A stretch of DNA of 64,000 nt from NCBI GenBank assembly GCA_947503575.1, contig CANNDZ010000001.1, positions 1,302,001 through 1,366,000 on the forward strand. The letters run 5' to 3'. Position 1 is the first letter of the stretch; the number at the start of each line of letters is the position of its first letter. The DNA is from an uncultured Kordiimonas sp. Lineage in GTDB: Bacteria > Pseudomonadota > Alphaproteobacteria > Sphingomonadales > Kordiimonadaceae. Of this stretch, positions 9,239-17,999 are shown piece by piece. Position numbers and translations under genes: made by a program. The notes beneath the pieces were generated by a model that saw only the letters and a list, made by a program, of their open reading frames with translations, made no database searches and was not told the origin of the DNA.

Positions 9239-11445
9239 TGGCAAGCCAAAAGAAAAAGCTCACGCGCCGTAAGTTCCTGTTGGGCACGGGTGCTGTTGTA
9301 GGTGGCGGTCTTGTGCTTGGGTATGCGGCGCTTCCGAACCAGACCAAAGACATCGCCGCCAAGTATAAGGGGAACGGCCAAGTACTTTCTGGCTGGATCA
9401 AAATTACGGCCGATAACAAAATCACGGTGATCGTACCTCATGCTGAAATGGGGCAGGGTGCGCATACTGCCCTTCCAATGATGGCGGCGGAAGAACTGGA
9501 TGCCGACTGGGACCTTGTGTCCATGGAAGAGGCACCTGGCATGCCAGAGTTTGCCAACCAGCCGCTTGCCGAAGGCTTTATTGTTGGCGATAAATTGCCG
9601 AATATTTTGGCACCATTGATTAACAAGGCGTTTTATTCCATCACGCAGGCAATGGACCTGCAAATTACCGGTGGGTCAACGTCGGTTCGGTTCACAGGGC
9701 AATATGGCATGCGTGTCGCCGGGGCAGCAGCGCGTGAGATGCTGATGAAAGCCGCCGCCAAAGAATGGGATGTGCCGCTTGGTGACCTAAGTACAGAAAA
9801 AAGCCATGTGTATCACCGCGCGTCCGGGCGTTCCGCAACATATGGCTCGCTTGCGGATGCAGCTGCCGAATTTGACCCGAACCCTACACCCACACTTAAG
9901 GCGAAAGCGGACCACACCCTTGTTGGTACCCGCACGGTAAAACGACTTGATGTGCCGTCCAAAGTGGACGGCAGCGCGCGGTACGGTATTGATGCCGAAG
10001 TGGACGGCATGCTGTATGCGGCGATTGCCCGCGTGCCGGTGCACGGCGGTATGATTACGTCCCTTGATGACGCGGCAGCGCTTGCCATGCCGGGGGTGAA
10101 GAAAGTGTGTAACCTTGGCTATGCCCACGCGGTGGTTGCAGACAAATACTGGCGGGCAAAAAAGGCGCTTGACGCTGTGGATATTGAATTTGACGGAAAC
10201 GGCAACGAAGGGTTGAACACCGATGCGATCTTTGCCCGGTTTGCCCGTGATCTGGAAACCAGCGAACTGGAATATGACATCGACGAAGGCGACTTCAGCA
10301 CAGCATCGGGCCGGCTTGTTGAAGCGGAGTATGCGGTGCCATATTTGGCTCACGCCTGTATGGAGCCGATGAATTGCACGGCCTGGGTGCGTGACGGCGT
10401 CTGCGATGTTTGGACGGGGACACAGGCCCCTTTGATGGCGCGCACTGCTGCCGCGACAGCCGCGGGGCTGGAGCCGGAACAGGTAACAGTGCATAACCAT
10501 ATGCTGGGCGGCGGTTTTGGTCGCCGCATTCACGCCGAAAACGACTATGTTGCGCCAGCGGTTGAGATCGCAAAAATGGCCGGCGCCCCGGTTAAGACGA
10601 TCTGGAGCCGCGAGGAAGATATGCGGTTTGATGAATACCGCCCTGCTGTAGTCAGCCGGTTTGCGGCAAAGCTGGACGACAGCGGTAAACCGACGGCTTG
10701 GCAAAACCGGTTTTCTGACAAACGGGAGCCAGTGGAAGCGCCGCTTATTCCCTATGCGGTGGAAAATCAGTCCATTGGTTACGTTAAAAGCCAAAGCCAC
10801 CTGAAGCTTGGCCCGTGGCGCAGTGTTGACCATTCGCAGCATGCTTTTTTTACCGAAAGCTTTATTGACGAACTGGCGCATGCGGCGGGTGCTGATCCCT
10901 TGCAATATCGCTTGTCTCTACTGACCGATGCGCCGCGCCATGCTCACGTGCTGAAAACGGCAGCGAATGCTGCCGGATGGTACACTGGCGTGAAAGATGG
11001 CCGCGCCATGGGGCTTGCGGTGCATGAAAGCTTTGGCTCGATTGTGGCGCATGTTGTTGAAGTGTCCGTTGGCGGCAACGGTATGGTGCAGGTGCACAAA
11101 GTTACCTGCGCGGTGGATTGCGGCGAGGCTATTAACCCTGACAATATTGAATCACAAATCGAAAGTGCGGTTATTTATGGCATGACAGCAGCCTGTTACG
11201 GCGAAATAACCATTGAAAACGGGCAGGTGGTTGAAGGTAATTTCCCAGACTATGAAATGGTTCGCCTGGCAGAGGTGCCGGGCATTGACGTCCATATTAT
11301 CGAGTCTGGGGCACCGCTTGGTGGTCTTGGGGAGCCAGGCTTGCCACCCATTGCACCGGCGATAACAAATGCACTGTATGTCCTGAGCGGCCAGCGGGTG
11401 CGCAAGTTGCCGATCAAAAACTATGAGTTTGCCGCAACCGCTTAG
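9238..11445 (+). CDS. Molybdopterin-binding subunit, Tat-exported (IorB-like)
   Basis: 735 residues from the ATG at 9238, coupled to the small subunit. The N-terminus carries a twin-arginine signal (LTRRKFLLGTGAVVGGG), as usual for IorB/aldehyde-dehydrogenase members without an FAD subunit, so the heterodimer is probably folded in the cytoplasm and exported to the periplasm. Molybdopterin motifs visible: MGQGAHTALP, GGGFGRR, and GLGEPGLPP near the end, whose Glu is the conserved active-site base. The substrate cannot be read from sequence: N-heterocycle hydroxylation or aldehyde oxidation. No XdhC/MocA-type maturation factor is present in the window. Confidence 0.93.
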   Translation: MASQKKKLTRRKFLLGTGAVVGGGLVLGYAALPNQTKDIAAKYKGNGQVLSGWIKITADNKITVIVPHAEMGQGAHTALPMMAAEELDADWDLVSMEEAPGMPEFANQPLAEGFIVGDKLPNILAPLINKAFYSITQAMDLQITGGSTSVRFTGQYGMRVAGAAAREMLMKAAAKEWDVPLGDLSTEKSHVYHRASGRSATYGSLADAAAEFDPNPTPTLKAKADHTLVGTRTVKRLDVPSKVDGSARYGIDAEVDGMLYAAIARVPVHGGMITSLDDAAALAMPGVKKVCNLGYAHAVVADKYWRAKKALDAVDIEFDGNGNEGLNTDAIFARFARDLETSELEYDIDEGDFSTASGRLVEAEYAVPYLAHACMEPMNCTAWVRDGVCDVWTGTQAPLMARTAAATAAGLEPEQVTVHNHMLGGGFGRRIHAENDYVAPAVEIAKMAGAPVKTIWSREEDMRFDEYRPAVVSRFAAKLDDSGKPTAWQNRFSDKREPVEAPLIPYAVENQSIGYVKSQSHLKLGPWRSVDHSQHAFFTESFIDELAHAAGADPLQYRLSLLTDAPRHAHVLKTAANAAGWYTGVKDGRAMGLAVHESFGSIVAHVVEVSVGGNGMVQVHKVTCAVDCGEAINPDNIESQIESAVIYGMTAACYGEITIENGQVVEGNFPDYEMVRLAEVPGIDVHIIESGAPLGGLGEPGLPPIAPAITNALYVLSGQRVRKLPIKNYEFAATA

Positions 11446-11467
11446 GCGCTAAGAACCGGTTTCATTT

Positions 11468-12058
11468 TCAGAGATCCAGCGGACTGGTGACAACACGTGT
11501 GCCGTCCGCGTGGCTCAGGACAAGCAGCCCCTCTTTTTGAAGGGTGGTAAGCGCGGCCGCTGGGGCAAACTTACCAGTGTTGTGTGCGCTCGGTTTTTGA
11601 CCAAGCTTTGTCATACGGTCAAGCCAGCCATCAAGTGCAGGATCGCAAGCCAACGAAGATCGGCGCGGAATTAACCAACTGGCGGCACACAGGTCCGCAA
11701 GACCCGCCGCGTTACCCTGCAGGAAAGTTCTGCCATCGTTCATTTGCCGGGAAACCAGGGCGGCATTGGCATGTATGCTGTCTGGTGTGTCAGCTGTGGT
11801 TTGTATCATCTTGGCGCGCCAATGCAGTAAGGCAAGCGGCATGCCGACGTTGCCGTTGGGAAACAGGCTGGGCGTTGGTGCAGCCGATTCCAGTACCAGC
11901 AGGATAGCGGCCAAACCAGAGGCGCGCCCGCCATCCCATTCCATGGTTGCGGGGTCTTCCGGCTTTGGGGTCATTTTATGGTATGACAACTGTTTCAGTG
12001 CACATGCGCTGGTCAGCAAAATGTCGTCTTCAACGGAACTGGTCAGCAACCGGATCAT
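11468..12058 (-). CDS. Glutathione S-transferase-like protein (tentative)
   Basis: 196 residues from the ATG at 12058, preceded by AAAGGGG; a GTG two codons earlier is less likely. The N-terminus (IRLLTSSVEDD) could be the first strand of a thioredoxin fold. The segment FLQGNAAGLADLCAASWL near residue 115-135 resembles the N-capping box region of GST C-terminal domains. The rest is too divergent for a firm family call and a catalytic Ser/Cys is not obvious. It is convergent with the Mo-hydroxylase operon. Confidence 0.4.
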   Translation of the reverse strand: MIRLLTSSVEDDILLTSACALKQLSYHKMTPKPEDPATMEWDGGRASGLAAILLVLESAAPTPSLFPNGNVGMPLALLHWRAKMIQTTADTPDSIHANAALVSRQMNDGRTFLQGNAAGLADLCAASWLIPRRSSLACDPALDGWLDRMTKLGQKPSAHNTGKFAPAAALTTLQKEGLLVLSHADGTRVVTSPLDL

Positions 12059-12151
12059 GCACACCCCTTTCGGCTGGTGCGCATTCTATAGCGCAGTCAT
12101 TGCAGGTTAACCAGCGATACAGCCGTAAATCTGTTGCAAGGTTTTCTGTGT

Positions 12152-13543
12152 CTAGGCGACTTGTGCGTGCCGACCACCTGCAGGCGCCAGGTATGCGTCA
12201 AACGCTGCACATGCCAGCCTGACAGCCTGTCGGGCATTGGCCGTAACCGTAATGGTAAAGCCATCAACCTCAACAAGGCCTTCATTTTGCAGCGTATCCA
12301 GTTCCCTGAAAGCATCCGCGAAGCCTGTAATGTCAACGCCTCTTGCTGTGCAATGTGCCTCCAGGTCAATGGCGCCGTAACACATTAGTTCTTCGATAAT
12401 AGACCGCCGCAACCGGTCATCATCGGTTATGGTTTTGCCCTTCACTATGGGCAAATTGCCCTCGTCAATTGCCCGGTAATAGCTGCGGGTATCCGCACAG
12501 TTCTGGTAATAGCCTTCATTGAGAGACCCAATAGCCGACACACCAAGGGCGATCAAATCTGTTGCGCTATCGGTGGTGTAGCCCTGAAAGTTGCGACTGA
12601 GTGTGTGGTTTTTCAGGGCGTGCCGCATTGGGTCGTCCGAGCGGACAAAATGATCCAGGCCAACGGGTTCAAAGCCAAAGGTTGCCAGCTGATCTGCGCC
12701 CGCGTCAAACTGCTCTAGGCGTTCCCGAGAACCCGGAAGGGCAGTTTCGTCTATTAGCCGCATATGCTTTTTCATCCAGGGCACATGGGCATAGCCAAAC
12801 AGCGTAATGCGCGTTGGTGCCAACGCTTTTGCAAAGTTAACATTGGCTCGGATTTTCTTTTCGGTTTGATGGGGCAGGCCATACAACAGGTCAAGGTTGA
12901 TATGCTCTATACCATAGTCACGAACCAGTTTGATGGCACCATAGACTTTGAAGAAGGGTTGCCGCCGATTTACCGCTTCCTGCACATCTTCGTGAAAATC
13001 CTGAATACCAAAACTGACACGGTTTACGCCGCCTAGTGCATAAGCTGCAACTTTGGCTTCGGTCACTTCGCGGGGGTCAAGCTCTATGGCGATTTCAGCG
13101 TTTTCGCTCACATCAAAGTGGTCATTAATGGTTTGCATAATGCGGCTGAAGTCAGCAGGCGATAACCGGCTGGGTGACCCGCCGCCAAAGTGGATGTGAT
13201 CAACAGTTTTGCGCACGCCCGTTTGCTGTGACACCATTTCCATTTCACTCAGCAGATAGTCGACATAGTCGCTTACTGGTGTGTATTGACGGGTGGCCTT
13301 GGTATTACAGCCGCAGTACCAGCACATTTTTCGGCAAAACGGAATGTGGAGATACAATGAAATGCCACGGTCACCGTCCAGGGTTTTCATCCAGCCTTTT
13401 ACCGTGTCTGCTGTCACATCGTCAGAAAAATGCGGCGCGGTTGGATAACTGGTGTAACGGGGGGTGTTTCTGTTATGGCGCAGCAGCGCATCATGGATCT
13501 GGTTCACGGATAGGCTCCTGCGATGAAAGGTCATTGGCTGCAT
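12152..13543 (-). CDS. hemN: Oxygen-independent coproporphyrinogen III oxidase HemN
   Basis: 463 residues, typical for HemN. Radical-SAM cluster Cys at 70, 74 and 77 in HIPFCRKMCWYCGC (CX3CX2C), the HemN-specific PRYTSYPTAPHF at about 28-38 and a GGGSPS SAM-binding motif. It decarboxylates coproporphyrinogen III to protoporphyrinogen IX without oxygen, in the cytoplasm. The region upstream contains a symmetrical FNR-type box 28 bases before the start, the expected anaerobic control for hemN. A small unknown gene is divergent from it across the same box. Confidence 0.95.
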   Translation of the reverse strand: MQPMTFHRRSLSVNQIHDALLRHNRNTPRYTSYPTAPHFSDDVTADTVKGWMKTLDGDRGISLYLHIPFCRKMCWYCGCNTKATRQYTPVSDYVDYLLSEMEMVSQQTGVRKTVDHIHFGGGSPSRLSPADFSRIMQTINDHFDVSENAEIAIELDPREVTEAKVAAYALGGVNRVSFGIQDFHEDVQEAVNRRQPFFKVYGAIKLVRDYGIEHINLDLLYGLPHQTEKKIRANVNFAKALAPTRITLFGYAHVPWMKKHMRLIDETALPGSRERLEQFDAGADQLATFGFEPVGLDHFVRSDDPMRHALKNHTLSRNFQGYTTDSATDLIALGVSAIGSLNEGYYQNCADTRSYYRAIDEGNLPIVKGKTITDDDRLRRSIIEELMCYGAIDLEAHCTARGVDITGFADAFRELDTLQNEGLVEVDGFTITVTANARQAVRLACAAFDAYLAPAGGRHAQVA

Positions 13544-13570
13544 CCTATTCCGAAATTACCCCTGCCTTAC

Positions 13571-13584
13571 TTGACCAAAGTCAA
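13571..13584. promoter_or_regulatory. FNR-type box between hemN and the gene at 13648
   Basis: TTGAC-CAAA-GTCAA, a perfect dyad close to the FNR/FixK consensus TTGAT-N4-ATCAA. It lies in the divergent promoter region of hemN. A canonical FNR with the matching recognition helix is encoded at 27541-28263. Confidence 0.85.
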
Positions 13585-13647
13585 CATATCGACGCGCGCG
13601 ATGAGTCACACTGCCGGTATCAATTGGGGAAGTATGGGGTGACCGAC

Positions 13648-14082
13648 ATGGCACTGCCGGACGACGCAAAGCTAGCACGCAAGACAAGAGACTGGCCGCC
13701 AATTAAGCTTGAAAGTGCTATGCATGATGAAGAGCCATATCATGAACTTTTGCTGCGATATGTTAGAATTTGCAACAAGGTTTTAGCCGCCAACCGGGAC
13801 CGGTTTCCGTATCGCCAAATGTGGTCAGCGGGAGAGCGCGCCTTGTCTGGAAAGCCTGTTGTCCTTGCATTGTATAACAATGGTCTAAGGGCGTATGCCG
13901 TTGTTGCGATGGGCGAAAATGCGATTACGGTTGAAAATATCGAACCAGCCAAAATGGCAGCAGAAAACCGTTTATTGCCGACCTATCCGGTACAAATGGA
14001 TTATGTGATGGACGTGGTTGCCAAGCCAGACCGGTATGTTGCGGACCCGTCTTTGATCAACTGGGACTGGTTGATCCACTGA
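13648..14082 (+). CDS. Small protein of unknown function, FNR-linked
   Basis: 144 residues from the ATG at 13648; the frame is open far upstream but that part overlaps hemN antisense and is not coding. No signal peptide or membrane helix. Visible features: a helical HELLLRYVRICNKVLAANRDRF segment at about 32-55, a GKPVVLALYNNGLRAYAVVAMGENAITVENIEP middle, and a WDWLIH end. I do not recognise the family. Its promoter region shares the FNR-type box with hemN, so expression under low oxygen is likely. Confidence 0.7.
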   Translation: MALPDDAKLARKTRDWPPIKLESAMHDEEPYHELLLRYVRICNKVLAANRDRFPYRQMWSAGERALSGKPVVLALYNNGLRAYAVVAMGENAITVENIEPAKMAAENRLLPTYPVQMDYVMDVVAKPDRYVADPSLINWDWLIH

Positions 14083-14149
14083 TCATTGCAGTCATCTTTT
14101 AATCAAGGGTTTTTGACACTGGTTGGTGGCAAAGGCTGTTGGGCTGACG

Positions 14150-14902
14150 TTAGTCGTTTGCCTGAATGTCGGCGCAGGGGTACTCGTTCGAGCAGGCATT
14201 GCACGAATAGCTCGAGATAACATCAATGCTTGGAATTTTAACCAACGCCCCTTTCACTTCGATGTCGGTTTCCTGCCGCAGTTTATTCAAAGCGCGGGAA
14301 AATGTTTCCGATTTCATGCCCAGACGCGCGGCAATCAGTGACTTGTCATAAGGCAGCTTAAAGTCGATGCACTCGGCGCTGGGTTGGTTGCAATGACGGA
14401 GCAAAAAGCACCCGATGCGCTGCGACGCGTTTTGTAGTGTCAGGCTTTCAATTTCCCGGCTTTGCCGCTTGCGGTGACGGGACATGGACGCCAGCAGTGC
14501 CAGGGCAACAGGTTGTTCGTCATTAACCGCTTTTTTCAATAAGCTGCTGGGAAGGCGCAATACTTCAACTTTTTCTGCAGCAGAAGCACAGTAAGAATGC
14601 AGCCCGTCTTCAAAAATAGCTGTTTCCCCCACCATTTCACCGCGAGTTGCCATATCAATTACGGCTTCTGCGCCATCCATGGTTTCCCGGAACAGTTTTA
14701 CCCACCCGGACAGCATCACAAAAAACCATTCTGCGGGGTCTTCCTGCATGAACAGCGCTTCGCCTTTTTCAAGGGTCAGGAACTGGCCCGCTGCGGCAAG
14801 GGATTTAATGGTGCTTTCGCTCGCATCCTTAAAAAGAGCAAGCTGCTCGATGACGGCAGGTGCATTTTGCTGCTCAAACTTTATTGCTGTAACAGAACCC
14901 AT
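14150..14902 (-). CDS. Crp/Fnr-family regulator with C-terminal cysteines
   Basis: 250 residues. Cyclic-nucleotide-binding fold at about 20-140 (GEALFMQEDPAEWFFVMLSGWVKLF), a long dimer helix, and a Crp-type winged helix with SLIAARLGMKSETFSRALNKLRQE at about 190-215. There is no N-terminal iron-sulfur Cys cluster. Instead the C-terminus ends with C234, C237 and C243 (SCNACSNEYPC), which could bind a metal or respond to redox. The recognition helix has ETFSR, compatible with TTGAY half-sites. It may compete with or complement the FNR for the dyads in this window. Faces away from the amine oxidase region across a long non-coding stretch. Confidence 0.85.
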   Translation of the reverse strand: MGSVTAIKFEQQNAPAVIEQLALFKDASESTIKSLAAAGQFLTLEKGEALFMQEDPAEWFFVMLSGWVKLFRETMDGAEAVIDMATRGEMVGETAIFEDGLHSYCASAAEKVEVLRLPSSLLKKAVNDEQPVALALLASMSRHRKRQSREIESLTLQNASQRIGCFLLRHCNQPSAECIDFKLPYDKSLIAARLGMKSETFSRALNKLRQETDIEVKGALVKIPSIDVISSYSCNACSNEYPCADIQAND

Positions 14903-15365
14903 ATTCCCTCACACATATTCCCTGGCAGCTCTGAATGATCAAAAGATAAACAGACGCAAATTTACATGGGTAAAACAGCACATCTCGTGTGCACTAACGT
15001 GTTTTTCCCTGACATAACCTCAAGTGCATTTTATGCTAATAATTTTAGATTCACTACATTTTTCGTCGCGATTTTCCATGTTTTTGCTCTTTCGGTTAAT
15101 AGGTTTTGCCTATTGCTCTAAAGAAAATTGCGGCTTTTCGGGATCAGTCCGCGCGCGTTCCTGGGGTGCATTCACCCGCTTTTACCGGGCAAAATGCTCT
15201 GGCCGCGTCAGGCGGGAAATGATGCGGTAAAATGATTGAATTGAGCGAGCGAGAGCACAAGCGGAAAAAACTGAGCATGCTTTGAAAAAGTCAGGCCCAG
15301 AGAATCCCGATCAAGGCCCATAATCAAGGCCCATGGGCACGGCGTTGCCGCCTCATTATCCCTTC
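14903..15365. other. Non-coding stretch between regulator and amine oxidase gene
   Basis: About 460 bases without a convincing gene. Short open frames lack ribosome sites and family-like sequence. A 13-bp direct repeat (ATCAAGGCCCATA, 15310-15335, two copies, the last base differing) lies near its right end, next to the 17-bp tandem repeat. The left end should hold the promoter of the Crp/Fnr gene. Confidence 0.5.
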
Positions 15366-15433
15366 AGCCTGACTATCCCCTAAGCCTGACTATCCCCTAA
15401 GCCTGACTATCCCCTAAGCCTGACTATCCCTCC
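15366..15433. repeat. 17-bp tandem repeat, four copies
   Basis: AGCCTGACTATCCCCTA repeated at 15366, 15383, 15400 and 15417, the last copy diverging at its end. It runs into the last codons and the stop of the amine oxidase gene, so the stop codon lies inside the final unit. Probably slipped-strand duplication of the 3' end. Confidence 0.9.
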
Positions 15434-16887
15434 AGCCGATCGATCACTTCAAAGGCGGCGCGTTCGCCCGACTCCATCGCACCTTCCATACCGCGGTCCA
15501 ACTGCGCCGTGTGCTCTCCGGCAAAGAAGATATTGCCAACAGGTGCACCAATGGTTGGGACGATATCCCGCACCTGGCCGGGCGCCCAGGCAGCATAGGT
15601 GCCGCCAGCAAACGGGTCTTGTTGCCAGGACCACATGCGCACCGGGCGGATCGCACCTTTGGTTGCAGGCCGCGCTTTGTGAATTTCAGAAAGCAGCAAG
15701 GCCATGGCGTCCGCCTCTGCAATGGCATCCAGCGCTTTGGCTGTCATGCCGGTTGACCATGTTTTGAGGTAGGCGGGCCCATCGTCTGCCCCCGCCGCGA
15801 CAAACAGCCGACCAGCGGGTGTGTCGGTCCAGCAGGTCAGCGGTAGTTCATCGATTTCCCAAAACGGTTTTTCGATCGCAAAAAAGCCCTGATAGACCCG
15901 AGAGTATGGCACAGCACCGATCGCCGCCCTTCGCTGCGCGGGCATGGAGGCGTCAAAAGCAACCTTGCTCAGCGCTTTTAGCGGCAGCGTAATCACCACC
16001 GCTTTTGCTCGCACGGTCTGACCAGTTGCGCTGGTCAGAGTAACTTGGCCTGCCGCTTGTTCCACACTGGCAAGCCTGAAGCCACGGCGTACCTCTGTTT
16101 TCAATTGCTGCGCCATGCCAATGGGAATGCGCTGATTGCCGCCTTTTATTTGGAAGGTCGGCGATGTGCCGGGTTCCATGAAGGCAAACTGCCGCCTGAT
16201 CCAGGCCGCATTATAAAAATGCATCATAGCCGAAATCGCATCACCGCCATCGCCGTAGGTGGTGTTAATGTCGGTTAGCAGGCGAACCTGCTCATCGGTC
16301 AACCCGGTTTGATTCAGCGTCGCTGACAACGACACATCGTAGGGATGATACTCCGCGTCCAGCCAGTCTTCTGCATTTTTAACCGGGTTCAATCGTCCTA
16401 TCAGCCCGCGCAGGCGCTCCCACGGGTATTGGCTGCGATTATCATCATCAAATGGGTTCAGCGGGCTGTTGCCCCACGCAGTTTTATCGGCAAACGTTTG
16501 CCCCCGATACATCATGGTTGTGCCGCGTCGCTGTAAAACCGCGTTGGATGCGCCGGGGTTGTAGCGCGATAAGCCCAAGTCATCGGCAGCTGCCACCATG
16601 CGCGCATAGCCATTGCCGATGGATTGCCCGCCCAGTTCCTGCACGCCGTTCATATCGGTCAGGGAATAAACCCGTCCGCCAACCCGGTCTTGTGCTTCCA
16701 GAACCAGTACCTTCAGCCCTTGATCCTCAAGGTGCCGTGCAGTATTCAGCCCCGACAGGCCGGCCCCAACAACGGCGACATCGCAGTCAAGATTGCGCGC
16801 AAATGCAAGCGAGCCAATAGCAGGGGCTGCAATGGCGGCGGCACTGCCCAGCAAAAAACGGCGGCGGTTGGTTGTTATCGGTTTCAT
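15424..16887 (-). CDS. Tat-exported flavin monoamine oxidase family protein
   Basis: 487 residues. A twin-arginine signal (TNRRRFLLGSAAAIAAPA) precedes a Rossmann FAD site (VAVVGAGLSGLNTARHLEDQG then VLEAQDRVGGRVYS). The C-terminus has the second FAD-contact motif (IFFAGEHTAQLDRGMEGAMESGERAA). The family oxidises amines or related substrates with oxygen; the exact substrate is open. Export places it in the periplasm with the Mo-hydroxylase. The upstream region, shared with a divergent VOC gene, carries one copy of the 20-bp dyad and an FNR-like dyad. Confidence 0.9.
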   Translation of the reverse strand: MKPITTNRRRFLLGSAAAIAAPAIGSLAFARNLDCDVAVVGAGLSGLNTARHLEDQGLKVLVLEAQDRVGGRVYSLTDMNGVQELGGQSIGNGYARMVAAADDLGLSRYNPGASNAVLQRRGTTMMYRGQTFADKTAWGNSPLNPFDDDNRSQYPWERLRGLIGRLNPVKNAEDWLDAEYHPYDVSLSATLNQTGLTDEQVRLLTDINTTYGDGGDAISAMMHFYNAAWIRRQFAFMEPGTSPTFQIKGGNQRIPIGMAQQLKTEVRRGFRLASVEQAAGQVTLTSATGQTVRAKAVVITLPLKALSKVAFDASMPAQRRAAIGAVPYSRVYQGFFAIEKPFWEIDELPLTCWTDTPAGRLFVAAGADDGPAYLKTWSTGMTAKALDAIAEADAMALLLSEIHKARPATKGAIRPVRMWSWQQDPFAGGTYAAWAPGQVRDIVPTIGAPVGNIFFAGEHTAQLDRGMEGAMESGERAAFEVIDRLEG

Positions 16888-16977
16888 GCGGTTCTCCCCA
16901 AAACACAGCGTTGATTACTTAACTTTATGGTCGGCTTCACAGCGCGCCTAAGACATAGATCAAGCCTCTCGTTTAAA

Positions 16978-16997
16978 ATGATATAACTCTATACCAT
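16978..16997. promoter_or_regulatory. 20-bp dyad, site 2 of 10
   Basis: ATGATATA-ACTC-TATACCAT, 12 of 16 arm positions agree with TTGTTATA-N4-TATAACAA. Lies in the divergent region between the amine oxidase and the VOC gene; its centre is 30 bases from the FNR-like dyad. Confidence 0.5.
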
Positions 16998-17010
16998 TTA
17001 TTGACCTCTA

Positions 17011-17024
17011 TTGACATACGTCAT
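17011..17024. promoter_or_regulatory. FNR-like dyad
   Basis: TTGAC-ATAC-GTCAT, one base short of a full TTGAC-N4-GTCAA dyad, 59 bases before the VOC gene start. Confidence 0.5.
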
Positions 17025-17082
17025 GTTGGGTAATGGGGTAACTGGCGCACCATGTTGCGCTAATTGAAGACAATGGGATCCG

Positions 17083-17994
17083 GTGATTTTGACACAAGGG
17101 TTTGACCGTGAAGGACTGATCAAAGCCGCAACTGTAAGTGCCGCTGATGCGCCTGCGCTAGCGCAAACCTACACGCATCATCTGGGCTTGAAGGTACTTG
17201 AAAAAAACATTGTTTCAGAAGGGCTTGCCGCTAGTTGGGGCACGCCCGGTATGACGGGGAAAGCCAGTTACCTGATGGCTTCTGATAGCGGTACGCCCAT
17301 CTATATCCGCATCGTTGAAAACCCGGACATGCCGCCATACACGCCCCTGCGATCTTACGGCTGGAACGCGATGGAAATATGCGTTCAAGATGTGGATGCC
17401 CTGTATGCAAAGCTGAAAAATTCACCTTTCACCATCATTGGCCCCCCGAAAGAGCTGGAGATCGCCTCTATCATCTATCCGATGCAGGCAGTTGGTCCGG
17501 AAGGCGAAGTGCTGTTCCTGAATGAAGTGCGCGGTAGCTTGCCAGACCATGATCTGCCAAAAGCAAAAGTGCCGGTTGATCATATTTTTATCATGATTTT
17601 GGCCACCCCGGACCGCGAAAAGGCGCTGGAGTTTTACACCAATAAATTGGGGTGGGACCGGGGCGACAGCTATAACCTCACTTACACCGTTATCAATAAG
17701 GCGTTTGGGTTTGGGCCTGACCATAAAACTGACATCACCACCACGTGTGTTGGGCGGCTGGTGAACAACGAGATTGACCAGTATCCCCCCGGCACTGTGA
17801 TGCGGGACAGCGCGACAGGTATGCTGCCACCGGGCATTGCAGCTGTCAGCTATATGGTTAAGTCGCTGGATACCCTTGATGTTGATTTTATAAGCGCACC
17901 GCAGGCGCTGGGTGGCGCGATGTATGGCGGCCAGCGGTCAGCCTGTTGCATTGGTGCAGCGGGCGAGCTTATTGAACTGATTGAAATAGGCTAA
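17083..17994 (+). CDS. Two-domain VOC (glyoxalase/dioxygenase fold) protein
   Basis: 303 residues starting at a GTG. Two VOC modules: residues about 10-150 (AATVSAADAPALAQTYTHHLGLKVLEKNIV) and 160-300 (VDHIFIMILATPDREKALEFYTNKLGWDRGDSY). The second module keeps the usual first-strand His (VDHIF) and a C-terminal GELIELIEIG with Glu. The family includes extradiol dioxygenases, glyoxalases and isomerases; the substrate is unknown. Five bases separate it from the methyltransferase gene, so they form one transcript. Confidence 0.8.
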   Translation: MILTQGFDREGLIKAATVSAADAPALAQTYTHHLGLKVLEKNIVSEGLAASWGTPGMTGKASYLMASDSGTPIYIRIVENPDMPPYTPLRSYGWNAMEICVQDVDALYAKLKNSPFTIIGPPKELEIASIIYPMQAVGPEGEVLFLNEVRGSLPDHDLPKAKVPVDHIFIMILATPDREKALEFYTNKLGWDRGDSYNLTYTVINKAFGFGPDHKTDITTTCVGRLVNNEIDQYPPGTVMRDSATGMLPPGIAAVSYMVKSLDTLDVDFISAPQALGGAMYGGQRSACCIGAAGELIELIEIG

Positions 17995-17999
17995 CCCCG

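Noticed and set aside
15024-15230. 68-codon open frame in the non-coding stretch before the amine oxidase
   Set aside because: No ribosome site, no family-like sequence, atypical composition.
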